From positions 1,240,001 to 1,304,000 of the forward strand of contig NZ_AP024276.1 of the NCBI RefSeq assembly GCF_021654455.1: 64,000 nucleotides of DNA, in the 5' to 3' direction. Origin of the DNA: Streptococcus parasuis. Lineage in GTDB: Bacteria; Bacillota; Bacilli; Lactobacillales; Streptococcaceae. Numbering within the stretch: the stretch's first letter is position 1; the number at the start of each line of letters is the position of its first letter. This document shows positions 31,636 through 41,139 of this stretch, in pieces. The position numbers were made by a program, and so were the translations under genes. Under the pieces are notes generated by a model. It ran no database searches. It saw nothing but the letters and a program-made list of their open reading frames with translations, and was not told the DNA's origin.

Positions 31636-32817
31636 TTAAATACGAGCGATAAGTGCTTCAGCAAATTGGCTAGTTGACAGGCTTTCAACACCTAATGCAC
31701 TGGCAAAATCAATCGTCACTTGTTGATGGAAAATAGCCTGTTCTAGAGCAACAATAATTCTCTCAGCAGCTTCATTCCATCCCATATACTCTAACATCAT
31801 ACAAGCAGACAGGAGAACTGAACTAGGATTTGCCTTATTCTGACCTGCAATATCTGGAGCAGTTCCATGTGTCGCTTCAAAAATTGCATGACCTGTCTGA
31901 TAATTAATGTTGGCTCCAGGAGAAATGCCGATCCCTCCAACCTGAGCAGCTAAAGCATCTGATGCATAGTCTCCATTCAGGTTGGTCAAGGCCACAACAT
32001 CAAATTTTTCAGGTGCCAATAAAATCTGTTGTAAGAAGTTATCCGCAATAATATCATTGATAACCAATGAACCATTTTCTAGCTCATTCGAAAATTCCTC
32101 TTGAGCTAATTCATAACCCCATTTTCGGAATCCACCTTCTGTAAATTTTTGAATATTCCCTTTGTGTACTAAGGTTACTGTTTTTAATTGGTGTTTTAGT
32201 GCATATTCAATAGCAGAACGAATGAGGCGTTTACTTCCCTCTTCAGAAATGGGCTTTATACCGATACTTGATGACTCTGGGAAACGGATTTTAGCCACTC
32301 CCATCTTCTCCTGAAGAAATGAAATGACAGTTGCAACCTCTTCTGTACCAGCATCCCATTCGATTCCTGCATAGATATCCTCTGTGTTTTCACGAAAAAT
32401 TGTAATATCGGTTTTTTCTGGATGTTTTAATGGACTTGGAACCCCTTGAAAATACCGAACTGGACGAACACAAGCAAACAAATCTAGTTCCTGACGCAAT
32501 GCGACGTTCAGTGACCGGTGACCTTTTCCAACAGGTGTACCCAAAGGTCCCTTGATGGCCAACAAATGCTCACGAATCGTTTTCAAAGTCTCATCAGGTA
32601 AAGACGTCCCGGTTAAAGCGTGAGCTTTCTCACCCGCCAAAACTTCTTTCCACTGAATAGAACGCTGACCATTGTATGCTTTTTCAATTGCTGCATCAAT
32701 AACTTTTTGAGCCGCTGGCCAGATATCTTGACCAACTCCATCTCCTTCGATATAAGGAATAATCGGTTGATCAGGAACGATGAGTTGACCATTCTCAAGT
32801 GTAATCTTCTCTGCCAT
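31636..32817 (-). CDS. icd: Isocitrate dehydrogenase (NADP-type)
   Basis: The 393-residue enzyme converts isocitrate to 2-oxoglutarate and CO2, the last step of the oxidative TCA branch toward glutamate. Recognisable sites are [38 protein letters not shown], and the metal and cofactor region [19 protein letters not shown] near residue 315. It follows citrate synthase by two bases and ends at a hairpin terminator. No oxoglutarate dehydrogenase is seen, as expected for a streptococcal glutamate-making branch. Confidence 0.96.
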   Translation of the reverse strand: MAEKITLENGQLIVPDQPIIPYIEGDGVGQDIWPAAQKVIDAAIEKAYNGQRSIQWKEVLAGEKAHALTGTSLPDETLKTIREHLLAIKGPLGTPVGKGHRSLNVALRQELDLFACVRPVRYFQGVPSPLKHPEKTDITIFRENTEDIYAGIEWDAGTEEVATVISFLQEKMGVAKIRFPESSSIGIKPISEEGSKRLIRSAIEYALKHQLKTVTLVHKGNIQKFTEGGFRKWGYELAQEEFSNELENGSLVINDIIADNFLQQILLAPEKFDVVALTNLNGDYASDALAAQVGGIGISPGANINYQTGHAIFEATHGTAPDIAGQNKANPSSVLLSACMMLEYMGWNEAAERIIVALEQAIFHQQVTIDFASALGVESLSTSQFAEALIARI

Positions 32818-32819
32818 AC

Positions 32820-33938
32820 TTACCTCTTTCCAATAGGGATATATTTTAGATTTCTGCTACCAATATAGGAAGAACGCGGACGGATTAACTTATTATTCTT
32901 CCGTTGCTCTTGAACATGAGCAATCCAACCTGCCATCCTACTCATTGCAAAAATGAGAGTGAAAATGTCGCTATCAATTCCCAATACATGGTAGACAGTC
33001 GCGGAGTAAAAGTCGACATTGGGAATCAACCCTTTTTTGTGTTTAATAAAATTCTCTACTTCCTCTGACAACTGATAAAATGCCTCATCATCAGTTCCAA
33101 GTGTCAAATCACGCGCCATTTCTTTCAAATATTGTTGACGAGGGTCCACAGTTTTATAAACACGGTGACCAAATCCCATGATTTTCTCTTTTGAATCCAA
33201 CTTTTTCTGCAAGTATCCTTCCGTATCTCCGCTTTCACGAATCGCTAAGAGCATGTCAAATACACGCTCGTTTGCACCACCATGCAAAGACCCTTTTAAA
33301 GTCCCTATCGCAGTTGTGACACAAGAATACAAATCCGTTAAAGTTGATGCAGTGACACGCGCAGCAAAGGTTGATGCATTCAATTCATGATCAGCATGCA
33401 AAACAAGTGCTTTACTAAATGCTTTCACTTGCAATTCAGAAGGTTCTTCACCATTTAACATATAAAGGAAATTGGCAGCAAATCCCAAGTCTGAACGCGG
33501 TTCAATTGGAACCAATCCTCTTCTCAAACGAGCAAATGTTGCAATGATAGTTGGAACCTTTGCCATAATTTGAATAGATTGATCATACAAAGCCTCTAAG
33601 GAATTTTCTTCAGCATGTACATTATAAACTCCTAAGAGGGACACAGTTGAACGTAGCACACTCATCGGATGCAAGTGCCGACGAGATTGAATCAAAATAC
33701 ATTGTTCAACAGCGTCAGAAATTGCATACTCCTCACGCAACTTTTTCTCAAAATAATTCAATTCAATTTGAGTTGGTAAATGCAAATTCCACAGTAGATA
33801 AATGACCTCTTCAAAGGAAACATTATTATCCATTAACTCTGCGATATCGTATCCTGCATAAGACAAGCGATCATCTTCAATTGCGCTGATTCGCGTATCG
33901 CAGGCAATCGCATCTTTTAACCCATTTGTTTCTGTCAT
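32820..33938 (-). CDS. gltA: Citrate synthase
   Basis: The 372-residue enzyme condenses acetyl-CoA and oxaloacetate. The catalytic histidines are in [14 protein letters not shown] and [11 protein letters not shown], and [17 protein letters not shown] near residue 255 carries the third active-site cluster. The length fits the short Gram-positive type. Its ATG overlaps the acnA stop by four bases (ATGA), and icd follows after two bases, so the three form one tightly coupled operon. It is also named citZ in some streptococci. Confidence 0.96.
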   Translation of the reverse strand: MTETNGLKDAIACDTRISAIEDDRLSYAGYDIAELMDNNVSFEEVIYLLWNLHLPTQIELNYFEKKLREEYAISDAVEQCILIQSRRHLHPMSVLRSTVSLLGVYNVHAEENSLEALYDQSIQIMAKVPTIIATFARLRRGLVPIEPRSDLGFAANFLYMLNGEEPSELQVKAFSKALVLHADHELNASTFAARVTASTLTDLYSCVTTAIGTLKGSLHGGANERVFDMLLAIRESGDTEGYLQKKLDSKEKIMGFGHRVYKTVDPRQQYLKEMARDLTLGTDDEAFYQLSEEVENFIKHKKGLIPNVDFYSATVYHVLGIDSDIFTLIFAMSRMAGWIAHVQEQRKNNKLIRPRSSYIGSRNLKYIPIGKR

Positions 33939-36604
33939 ACGTTTCCCCCCAGTTTTTTTCTTACCACCATTGGTAAAATACCACCATGGCGGTAATAACG
34001 AATATCCGCTTCTGCGTCGAAACGCACAAGAGCTTGAAATTCTTTTGAACCTTTTTCAGAATTTGCATGGACGGTAACAACTTGTCCAACTTGTACATCT
34101 TCTGGTAAATCAATCGTATAGTGTTCATGTCCAGTTAAACCAAGACTTTCCGCTGTTTCACCATCCAAAAATTGAAGAGGTAGAACGCCCATCATGACCA
34201 AGTTTGAACGGTGAATTCGCTCAAATGATTCAGCAAGAACAGCTTTCACACCAAGCAAGTTTGAACCTTTCGCTGCCCAGTCACGGCTAGAACCCATACC
34301 ATAATCTTTACCAGCAATGACGATACTACCGATACCAGCAGCCTTATATTTCATGGCTGCATCATAGATAGGAAGAATTTCTCCCTCATATGTGGTCCAT
34401 CCACCAATTTTCCCATCTGCGAGTTCATTTTTTATACGAATATTTGCAAACGTACCACGCATCATGACCTCATGGTTACCACGTCGACTTCCGTAAGAGT
34501 TGAAATCCGCGTAAGAAATTCCATTTTCCTCTAGGTATCGTGCAGCAGGACTTAGACGGGCAATATTCCCAGCTGGCGAAATATGGTCTGTTGTCACTGT
34601 ATCTCCAAATTTAGCCAAAACAGATAAGTTTTCCAGTGGTTTTATCGATAAATCTTCCTTCATGTTGTCAAAATATGGCGGATTTTGAATGTAGGTAGAA
34701 GATGGATTCCAAGCATAATTCTTATCTGTCTTTGTTTCAATTGCATTCCATGCTTGACTATCTGTAAAAACTTGCTGGTATTCTTGTTTAAAGAGATCAC
34801 GCGTAACGTATTGGTCAATGTATGCGTCAACTTCTTCACGACTTGGCATAATATCTGCTAGATAGACTGGCTGATCATCCTTATCATATCCAAGTGGGTC
34901 TCTTGTCAAATCAACATTCATATTACCCGCAATAGCATAGGCAACAACAAGTGGTGGACTCGCTAAGAAATTGGCTTTCACAAGTGGGTTGATCCGTCCT
35001 TCAAAGTTACGGTTCCCAGATAATACTGCTGAAACTAATAAATCTTCATCTTTAATGGCTTCTGCTACTTCAGGTCGTAAATCACCTGAGTTACCAATAC
35101 AAGTTGTACAGCCATAACCAACCAAATTGAACCCTAAAGCATCCAAATAGGTCTGTAAACCTGAATTTTTCAAATAGCCTGTTACAACTTTTGAACCTGG
35201 CGCCAAGGACGTTTTGACAGTCTTCGCAACAGTCAAACCTTTTTCAACTGCATTTTTAGCTAATAAACCAGCCGCCAATAGAACATATGGGTTCGAAGTA
35301 TTGGTACAAGAGGTAATCGCTGCAATCGCAACATGTCCTGTTTGAATCAGTTCGTCGCCATCTGCATATTTAACCGTGGCTATCTTATCTAATTCTTCTT
35401 TCTCCAAACCAAATCCACGAACACCAACTTCACGTGTTACACTTGCTTGGAACTCATTTTTAGCATTAGACAATTCAATCAAATCTTGTGGTCTTTTCGG
35501 ACCAGAAATGGATGGAACAATCGTAGACAAATCTAATTCAAGTACCTTGGTATAGGTTGGAATAGCTGTGCTATCATAGAATAAGTGATTTGCTTTTGCA
35601 TATGCTTCTGTTAATTCAATTTGCTCCTCTGTGCGGTTGGTCAATCGCATGTAATTGAGGGTTTCAGAATCAATTGGGAAATATCCACAGGTTGCACCAT
35701 ATTCAGGAGCCATATTTGAGACTGTTGCACGATCTGCAAGAGCAAGGGAGGACAAGCCAGGTCCAAAAAATTCAACAAATTTTCCAACAACATTTTCTTG
35801 ACGAAGCAACTGTGTCACTTTCAAAGCCAAGTCCGTTGCAGTAGCTACTTTCGGTAACTGTCCAGTCAAGTGAACTCCAATCACCTCTGGAATTGGAAAA
35901 TAAGATGCTTCACCCAACATTGCTGCTTCCGCCTCAATACCACCGACACCCCAACCAAGTACACCAATACCATTGATCATAGTTGTGTGGCTGTCAGTAC
36001 CAAACATAGAGTCTGGATAAAGTAAACCATCCTTATTAATGATAACGTCACTTAGAAATTCAATATTTACCTGATGAATAATCCCTGTTGCAGGCGGTAC
36101 AGCACGGTAGTTTTCAAATGAATTTTCAGCCCACTTGAGAAACTCATAGCGCTCATTATTTCGTTCAAATTCTAAGGCGATATTTTGCTCAAGCGCCTGA
36201 TCTGTCCCGAAAAAGTCAACTTGAACAGAATGGTCAATGACCAAATCGACAGGAATTTCTGGATTTATCAAGTCTGGGCTTCCACCAGCCTTGACAACAG
36301 CGTCTCGCATGGATGCAAGGTCAACCACTACAGGTACACCAGTGAAGTCTTGTAAAATGACACGACTAGGTTTAAAAGGGACTTCTCCAGATGGTGAAGA
36401 AGCCTGATAATGTAATAAATCTAAAATGTGATTTTTAGTAACATCAACTCCGTCTTCCTTACGAAGAAGACTTTCCAATAAAATTCGGATGGTATATGGA
36501 AGTGTATGAATATCCACACCATTTTCGGTTGCAACCGAATTCAATGCATAGTAAGAGTATTCTTTCTCATTATGAAGTAAGCGTTTTTTATACGATAGAC
36601 TCAT
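33935..36604 (-). CDS. acnA: Aconitate hydratase
   Basis: The 889-residue iron-sulfur enzyme isomerises citrate to isocitrate. The cluster cysteines are in [13 protein letters not shown] (near residue 430) and [12 protein letters not shown] (near residue 500). [21 protein letters not shown] and the C-terminal swivel domain ([15 protein letters not shown]) are intact. It is the first gene of acnA-gltA-icd. A consensus GlnR box lies upstream, which fits control by nitrogen status. Confidence 0.97.
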   Translation of the reverse strand: MSLSYKKRLLHNEKEYSYYALNSVATENGVDIHTLPYTIRILLESLLRKEDGVDVTKNHILDLLHYQASSPSGEVPFKPSRVILQDFTGVPVVVDLASMRDAVVKAGGSPDLINPEIPVDLVIDHSVQVDFFGTDQALEQNIALEFERNNERYEFLKWAENSFENYRAVPPATGIIHQVNIEFLSDVIINKDGLLYPDSMFGTDSHTTMINGIGVLGWGVGGIEAEAAMLGEASYFPIPEVIGVHLTGQLPKVATATDLALKVTQLLRQENVVGKFVEFFGPGLSSLALADRATVSNMAPEYGATCGYFPIDSETLNYMRLTNRTEEQIELTEAYAKANHLFYDSTAIPTYTKVLELDLSTIVPSISGPKRPQDLIELSNAKNEFQASVTREVGVRGFGLEKEELDKIATVKYADGDELIQTGHVAIAAITSCTNTSNPYVLLAAGLLAKNAVEKGLTVAKTVKTSLAPGSKVVTGYLKNSGLQTYLDALGFNLVGYGCTTCIGNSGDLRPEVAEAIKDEDLLVSAVLSGNRNFEGRINPLVKANFLASPPLVVAYAIAGNMNVDLTRDPLGYDKDDQPVYLADIMPSREEVDAYIDQYVTRDLFKQEYQQVFTDSQAWNAIETKTDKNYAWNPSSTYIQNPPYFDNMKEDLSIKPLENLSVLAKFGDTVTTDHISPAGNIARLSPAARYLEENGISYADFNSYGSRRGNHEVMMRGTFANIRIKNELADGKIGGWTTYEGEILPIYDAAMKYKAAGIGSIVIAGKDYGMGSSRDWAAKGSNLLGVKAVLAESFERIHRSNLVMMGVLPLQFLDGETAESLGLTGHEHYTIDLPEDVQVGQVVTVHANSEKGSKEFQALVRFDAEADIRYYRHGGILPMVVRKKLGGNV

Positions 36605-36639
36605 CGGCTCTGCCCTCTTTCAACATTATTATTTAGTAT

Positions 36640-36668
36640 AGTATAGATTGTAATATTTATTCAATCAA
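36640..36668 (-). promoter_or_regulatory. Promoter of acnA-gltA-icd
   Basis: The minus strand has TTGATT (36668-36663), 17 bases, TATACT (36645-36640). A second overlapping TATACT lies five bases downstream. Confidence 0.7.
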
Positions 36669-36682
36669 TACCTAACCAAACG

Positions 36683-36699
36683 TGTTACATCATGTGACA
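36683..36699 (-). promoter_or_regulatory. GlnR box upstream of acnA
   Basis: TGTTACATCATGTGACA matches the GlnR consensus TGTNA-N7-TNACA at every defined base. It is an imperfect palindrome 14 bases upstream of the acnA -35 hexamer. GlnR is the nitrogen regulator of streptococci, and this operon makes the 2-oxoglutarate needed for glutamate. Confidence 0.8.
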
Positions 36700-36847
36700 T
36701 ATTGCCTACTATTTAATAATCATATCAACCGTATCTGATTCTAATATACTCTTTATTTTTTGTCCTGCACCTACTATTATACATCAAGCGCAACCATTGA
36801 AAACCCTACCAAAAATCAATATTAGAAAGAGGTTTTGGCTTGTACAC

Positions 36848-36895
36848 ATACTATATTTGGTGTTGTCGATAAATATATTGCACAATATTTAGTGA
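36848..36895 (+). promoter_or_regulatory. Tandem NrdR boxes upstream of nrdH
   Basis: Two 16-base sites, 36848-36863 (ATACTATATTTGGTGT) and 36880-36895 (GCACAATATTTAGTGA), each match 13 of 16 positions of the NrdR consensus ACACWATATATWGTGT. Their starts are 32 bases apart, about three helical turns, the spacing typical of NrdR pairs. They lie just upstream of the nrdH promoter. Confidence 0.82.
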
Positions 36896-36913
36896 TTTAT
36901 TCAGACAAGCTCC

Positions 36914-36942
36914 TTGACTTTAACTTCAAAATTTTGTATCCT
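36914..36942 (+). promoter_or_regulatory. Promoter of nrdHE
   Basis: TTGACT (36914-36919), 17 bases, TATCCT (36937-36942), about 56 bases before the nrdH start. Confidence 0.75.
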
Positions 36943-36997
36943 AGATTGGTAACAAAAATGGGATATTTTTATCCTTGAGAGACAAAGGAGAAACTGA

Positions 36998-37216
36998 ATG
37001 GTAACTATCTATTCAAAAAATGATTGTGTTCAATGTAAAATGACCAAAAAATTCTTGGACCAACACCAGGTGAAATATAATGAAATCAATCTAGATGAAC
37101 AGCCTGAATTTATCGATCACGTAAAAGGTCTCGGTTTCTCAGCAGCACCTGTTATTGAAACGGATAATGATGTCTTTTCTGGTTTCCAACCAGGTAAATT
37201 AAAAGCCTTGGTTTAA
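36998..37216 (+). CDS. nrdH: Glutaredoxin-like protein NrdH
   Basis: The 72-residue redoxin reduces class Ib ribonucleotide reductase. The redox pair is in NDCVQCKMTKKFL, a CxxC near residue 11. The GLGFSAAPVIETDND and GFQPGKL segments are typical of NrdH. AAAGGAG precedes the start. It is the first gene of an operon with nrdE, under two NrdR boxes. Confidence 0.96.
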   Translation: MVTIYSKNDCVQCKMTKKFLDQHQVKYNEINLDEQPEFIDHVKGLGFSAAPVIETDNDVFSGFQPGKLKALV

Positions 37217-37258
37217 TTCCTAATCTACCCTACTATAATTAAGAAAGAGATTGCGACT

Positions 37259-39418
37259 ATGAGTTTAAAAGAGCTAGGCGATGTGTCCTACTTCCGTTTA
37301 AATAACGAAATCAACCGTCCTGTCAATGGGCAAATCCCACTCCACAAGGACCAAGAAGCGGTTAAGGCCTTCTTTAAAGAAAACGTCCTCCCAAATACCA
37401 AGCAATTTGATAGTATTTTAGACAAGATTGCTTATCTATTAGAAGAAAATTACCTTGAAAAAGAGTTTTTGGACCAATACAGTCCAGAATTTATCATCAA
37501 AATTGATCAATTCTTGAAAGACCAAGATTTCCGCTTCAAGTCTTTCATGGCAGCCTACAAGTTCTATAACCAGTATGCCCTTAAAACCAACGACGGTGCC
37601 TACTACTTGGAGAGCATGGAAGATCGCGTTCTCTTCAACGCCTTGTATTTTGCTGAGGGCAACGAAGAATTAGCACTAAACCTGGCCAACGAAATGATTC
37701 ATCTTCGTTACCAGCCGGCAACACCGTCTTTCCTCAACGCAGGTCGTGCTCGCCGTGGTGAGTTAGTATCTTGTTTCTTGATTCAAGTCACAGACGATAT
37801 GAACTCGATCGGACGTTCTATCAACTCTGCTCTGCAATTGTCCCGTATCGGTGGAGGTGTCGGTATCTCTCTTAGTAACTTGCGTGAGGCTGGTGCTCCA
37901 ATCAAGGGCTATGAGGGGGCAGCTTCTGGGGTTGTACCTGTTATGAAACTCTTCGAAGACAGCTTCTCCTATTCTAACCAGCTTGGACAACGCCAAGGGG
38001 CTGGTGTCGTTTATCTTGATGTTTTCCACCCAGATATTATTTCCTTCCTTTCGACTAAGAAAGAAAATGCCGACGAGAAAGTTCGCGTGAAGACCTTATC
38101 ACTGGGTATCACAGTTCCTGATAAATTCTACGAATTGGCACGTAAAAACGAAGACATGTACCTCTTCAGCCCATACTCAGTTGAGTTGGAATACGGTGTC
38201 CCTTACAGCTACCTAGATATTACTGAGAAATACGATGAATTGGTGGCGAACCCTCGTATTCGTAAGACAAAAATCAAGGCACGTGACTTGGAAACAGAAA
38301 TTTCCAAACTCCAACAAGAGTCTGGCTATCCATACGTTATCAACATCGATACAGCTAACCGTAGCAACCCTGTTGACGGCAAGATTATCATGTCCAACCT
38401 TTGTTCGGAAATCCTTCAGGTCCAAACACCAAGTGTTCTAAACGATTCTCAAGAATACTTGACCATGGGTACTGACGTTTCATGTAACCTTGGTTCAACT
38501 AATATCGTTAACTTGATGAAGTCACCTGATTTTGGACGTTCTGTTCGTACAATGACACGCGCTTTGACTTATGTCACAGATCATTCACACATCTCAGCTG
38601 TACCATCTATTGAAGCAGGAAACAGTCAGGCGCATTCAATCGGTCTTGGAGCTATGGGACTTCATTCTTACTTGGCTCAGAACTTGATTGATTACGGTTC
38701 AAAAACTGCCGTAGAATTTACCAACATCTACTTCATGCTCCTCAACTACTGGACTTTGGTAGAATCAAATAACATCGCTCGGGAACGAAAAGAAACCTTC
38801 CATAACTTTGAAAAATCAAAATACGCAGACAGCACTTATTTCGATAAATATGTAACTGGAGACTACCAACCACAATCCGAGCGTGTTAAAGAACTTTTTG
38901 AAGGCATCTTTATTCCAAGCGGACAAGATTGGGCTGACCTCCGTGAGAAAGTCATGGCAGATGGTCTTTACCATCAAAACCGCCTAGCTGTTGCACCAAA
39001 CGGATCTATTTCCTATATCAATGACGTCTCTGCTTCTATTCACCCAATCACACAACGGATTGAAGAACGTCAAGAAAAGAAAATCGGTAAAATCTACTAT
39101 CCAGCAGCTGGCTTGGCAACAGAAACCATTCCATTCTACAAGTCTGCCTACGATATGGATATGCGTAAGGTCATTGATGTCTACGCTGCTGCAACAGAGC
39201 ACGTTGACCAAGGTTTATCCCTCACTCTTTTCCTACGCAGCGAGCTACCTAAAGCTCTTTATGAATGGAAGAAAGAAAACAAGCAAACCACACGTGACCT
39301 CTCTATCCTTCGTAACTACGCCTTCAACAAAGGTATCAAGTCTATCTACTACATCCGTACCTTTACCGATGACGGCGAAGAAGTCGGCGCAAACCAATGT
39401 GAAAGTTGTGTGATTTAA
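37259..39418 (+). CDS. nrdE: Class Ib ribonucleotide reductase large subunit
   Basis: The 719-residue catalytic subunit reduces ribonucleoside diphosphates. Active-site elements include the cysteine in GELVSCFLIQV near residue 170, IGGGVGISLSNLREAG near residue 198, and the radical-site region in IMSNLCSEILQ. The C-terminal CESCVI holds the cysteine pair that is re-reduced by NrdH. Codon use is strongly biased, as in highly expressed genes. Its stop lies inside the first copy of a 210-bp intergenic repeat. Confidence 0.98.
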   Translation: MSLKELGDVSYFRLNNEINRPVNGQIPLHKDQEAVKAFFKENVLPNTKQFDSILDKIAYLLEENYLEKEFLDQYSPEFIIKIDQFLKDQDFRFKSFMAAYKFYNQYALKTNDGAYYLESMEDRVLFNALYFAEGNEELALNLANEMIHLRYQPATPSFLNAGRARRGELVSCFLIQVTDDMNSIGRSINSALQLSRIGGGVGISLSNLREAGAPIKGYEGAASGVVPVMKLFEDSFSYSNQLGQRQGAGVVYLDVFHPDIISFLSTKKENADEKVRVKTLSLGITVPDKFYELARKNEDMYLFSPYSVELEYGVPYSYLDITEKYDELVANPRIRKTKIKARDLETEISKLQQESGYPYVINIDTANRSNPVDGKIIMSNLCSEILQVQTPSVLNDSQEYLTMGTDVSCNLGSTNIVNLMKSPDFGRSVRTMTRALTYVTDHSHISAVPSIEAGNSQAHSIGLGAMGLHSYLAQNLIDYGSKTAVEFTNIYFMLLNYWTLVESNNIARERKETFHNFEKSKYADSTYFDKYVTGDYQPQSERVKELFEGIFIPSGQDWADLREKVMADGLYHQNRLAVAPNGSISYINDVSASIHPITQRIEERQEKKIGKIYYPAAGLATETIPFYKSAYDMDMRKVIDVYAAATEHVDQGLSLTLFLRSELPKALYEWKKENKQTTRDLSILRNYAFNKGIKSIYYIRTFTDDGEEVGANQCESCVI

Positions 39419-39621
39419 GACACTAACATTCGTTGATGCTAAAGCATCTAACGAATGAACGGTACTGACTATATGGTCAGTACCTAAGTGGCTTACTACC
39501 TCGAAAAGTCGTTAAGTTCGAACGACTTTTCTCAGGTCGTAACTTTCACAAGTCTAGCTGTTAGCAAGCCAACTAGCTAATCTACGCCAACCGCTATGAG
39601 CGGATTGGCTAGCTACCTTAC
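39412..39621 (+). repeat. Structured intergenic repeat, copy A
   Basis: About 210 bases, roughly 96% identical to copy B. It folds as a chain of hairpins: 39427-39457 (arms CATTCGTT-GATGCT and AGCATC-TAACGAATG, one bulge), 39461-39484 (arms GGTACTGAC/GTCAGTACC), 39503-39531 (GAAAAGTCGTT/AACGACTTTTC, perfect 11 bp) and a nested pair near 39555-39615 (GCCAA-CCGC/GCGG-TTGGC). It starts within the end of nrdE. It is not a known family that I recognise. Confidence 0.85.
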
Positions 39622-39796
39622 TAACTTCGAAACTGAAGAAATATCGTCTTCAGTTTCTACGTGTCGTAAGACGTGAGTGCGTTTCAACAGTCTGGGGGAC
39701 TGTTGAAAGTTGGAAATGAGAAAATAGGAAAGATCACAGAGATGGCTTACATCTCAAAGGGATTTATCTTTTTTGCCAAGTCTTTAGCCCGAACTC
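39622..39796 (+). other. Spacer between the repeat copies, with two more hairpins
   Basis: It contains perfect hairpins GAAACTGAAGA/TCTTCAGTTTC (39629-39657) and TTTCAACAGTC/GACTGTTGAAA (39682-39708). No reading frame of note is present. Confidence 0.6.
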
Positions 39797-40007
39797 GATT
39801 TCAAGACACTAACATTCATTGATGCTAAAGCATCTAATGAATGAACGGTACTGACCATATAGTCAGTACCTAAGTGGCTTACTACCTCGAAAAGTCGTTA
39901 AGTTCGAACGACTTTTCTCAGGTCGTAACTTTCACAAGTCTAGCTGTTGGCAAGCCAACTAGCTAATCTACGCCAACCGCTATGAGCGGATTGGCTAGTT
40001 ACCTTAC
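39797..40007 (+). repeat. Structured intergenic repeat, copy B
   Basis: The second copy of the 210-bp multi-hairpin unit, with about seven substitutions and one inserted base. The changes preserve pairing: A39818 and T39838 replace the G-C pair of copy A in the first hairpin, and G39949 repairs an A-C mismatch of copy A. The second hairpin (39847-39870) is the exact reverse complement of its copy A version. Confidence 0.85.
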
Positions 40008-40036
40008 GACACTGTCGTTCATGATGTGAAGCAACT

Positions 40037-40077
40037 ATTGAGCGCTCAATTAAAAATCCCTTATGGGGGATTTTTTT
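40037..40077 (+). terminator. Palindrome and intrinsic terminator before nrdF
   Basis: A perfect 14-base palindrome ATTGAGCGCTCAAT (40037-40050) is followed by AAAAATCCC, a 6-base loop, GGGATTTTT and further T (40052-40077). This should end transcription from nrdE before nrdF. Confidence 0.85.
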
Positions 40078-40096
40078 ACAGGCTACTATCTACTTG

Positions 40097-40105
40097 TGAT
40101 ATACT
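40097..40105 (+). promoter_or_regulatory. Extended -10 promoter of nrdF
   Basis: TGATATACT is an extended -10 about 30 bases before the nrdF start. No NrdR box is recognisable here, unlike upstream of nrdH. Confidence 0.6.
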
Positions 40106-40134
40106 ATTAGAAATACAAGAAAAAGAAAGAGAAC

Positions 40135-41097
40135 ATGATGGAAACCTATTACAAAGCCATAAACTGGAACGCCATTGAGGACGTAATCGACAAGTCTACA
40201 TGGGAGAAATTGACTGAGCAATTCTGGCTCGATACGCGGATTCCCTTGTCAAATGACTTGGATGATTGGCGTAAACTCACAGCGGAAGAAAAAGACTTGG
40301 TTGGTAAAGTCTTCGGTGGATTGACCCTCTTGGATACCCTTCAATCTGAAACAGGTGTTCAAGCTCTCCGCAACGATATTCGCACACCGCACGAGGAAGC
40401 TGTCTACAACAACATCCAATTCATGGAGTCTGTTCATGCGAAATCCTACTCTTCTATCTTCTCAACCTTGAACACCAAGTCTGAAATTGAGGAAATTTTT
40501 GAATGGACAGATAGCAACGAATTCTTACAGCGCAAGGCAAAAATCATTAACGAAATTTATGAAAATGGTACGGCGCTTGAAAAGAAAGTTGCCAGCGTAT
40601 TTCTAGAAACCTTCCTATTCTACTCTGGTTTCTTTACACCGCTCTACTATCTTGGTAACAACAAACTGGCCAACGTTGCAGAAATTATCAAACTAATCAT
40701 TCGTGATGAGTCTGTTCATGGAACTTATATTGGGTACAAATTCCAACTTGGTTTCAATGAATTGTCCGAGGAAGAACAAGACAAACTTCGCGACTGGATG
40801 TATGACCTTCTTTACCAACTTTATGAAAATGAAGAGGGCTATACTCGTTCACTCTATGATGCAGTTGGGTGGACTGAGGAAGTCTTAACCTTCCTTCGTT
40901 ATAATGCCAATAAAGCCCTCATGAATTTGGGACAAGATCCACTCTTCCCTGATTCAGCAGATGATGTAAACCCAATCATCATGAACGGTATCTCAACCGG
41001 TACATCTAACCACGACTTCTTCTCACAAGTCGGTAATGGCTACTTGCTCGGCGAAGTGGAAGCCATGACAGATGATGATTATCTATATGGATTATAA
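40135..41097 (+). CDS. nrdF: Class Ib ribonucleotide reductase small subunit
   Basis: The 320-residue beta subunit carries the dimetal-tyrosyl radical cofactor. Metal ligands and the radical tyrosine are in MESVHAKSYSSIF near residue 98 and RDESVHGTYIGYKFQ near residue 192. The C-terminal DDDYLYGL tail docks onto NrdE. The start is ATGATG; either codon could be used. The gene is separated from nrdE by 716 bases and a terminator, and has its own promoter. The flavodoxin partner NrdI is not in this window. Confidence 0.97.
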   Translation: MMETYYKAINWNAIEDVIDKSTWEKLTEQFWLDTRIPLSNDLDDWRKLTAEEKDLVGKVFGGLTLLDTLQSETGVQALRNDIRTPHEEAVYNNIQFMESVHAKSYSSIFSTLNTKSEIEEIFEWTDSNEFLQRKAKIINEIYENGTALEKKVASVFLETFLFYSGFFTPLYYLGNNKLANVAEIIKLIIRDESVHGTYIGYKFQLGFNELSEEEQDKLRDWMYDLLYQLYENEEGYTRSLYDAVGWTEEVLTFLRYNANKALMNLGQDPLFPDSADDVNPIIMNGISTGTSNHDFFSQVGNGYLLGEVEAMTDDDYLYGL

Positions 41098-41107
41098 AAA
41101 GATCCAT

Positions 41108-41139
41108 AAAAAAAAGCAGTTCATCTGAGCTGCTTTTTT
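41108..41139. terminator. Bidirectional terminator between nrdF and the membrane-protein operon
   Basis: AAAAAGCAG and CTGCTTTTT arms with an inner TCA/TGA pairing, and A- and T-runs on both sides. It sits between two convergent stops. Confidence 0.88.

Noticed and set aside
39412..40007. CRISPR array
   Set aside because: There are only two long repeats of 210 bases with internal hairpins and a 175-base spacer; no short regularly spaced repeats and no cas genes.
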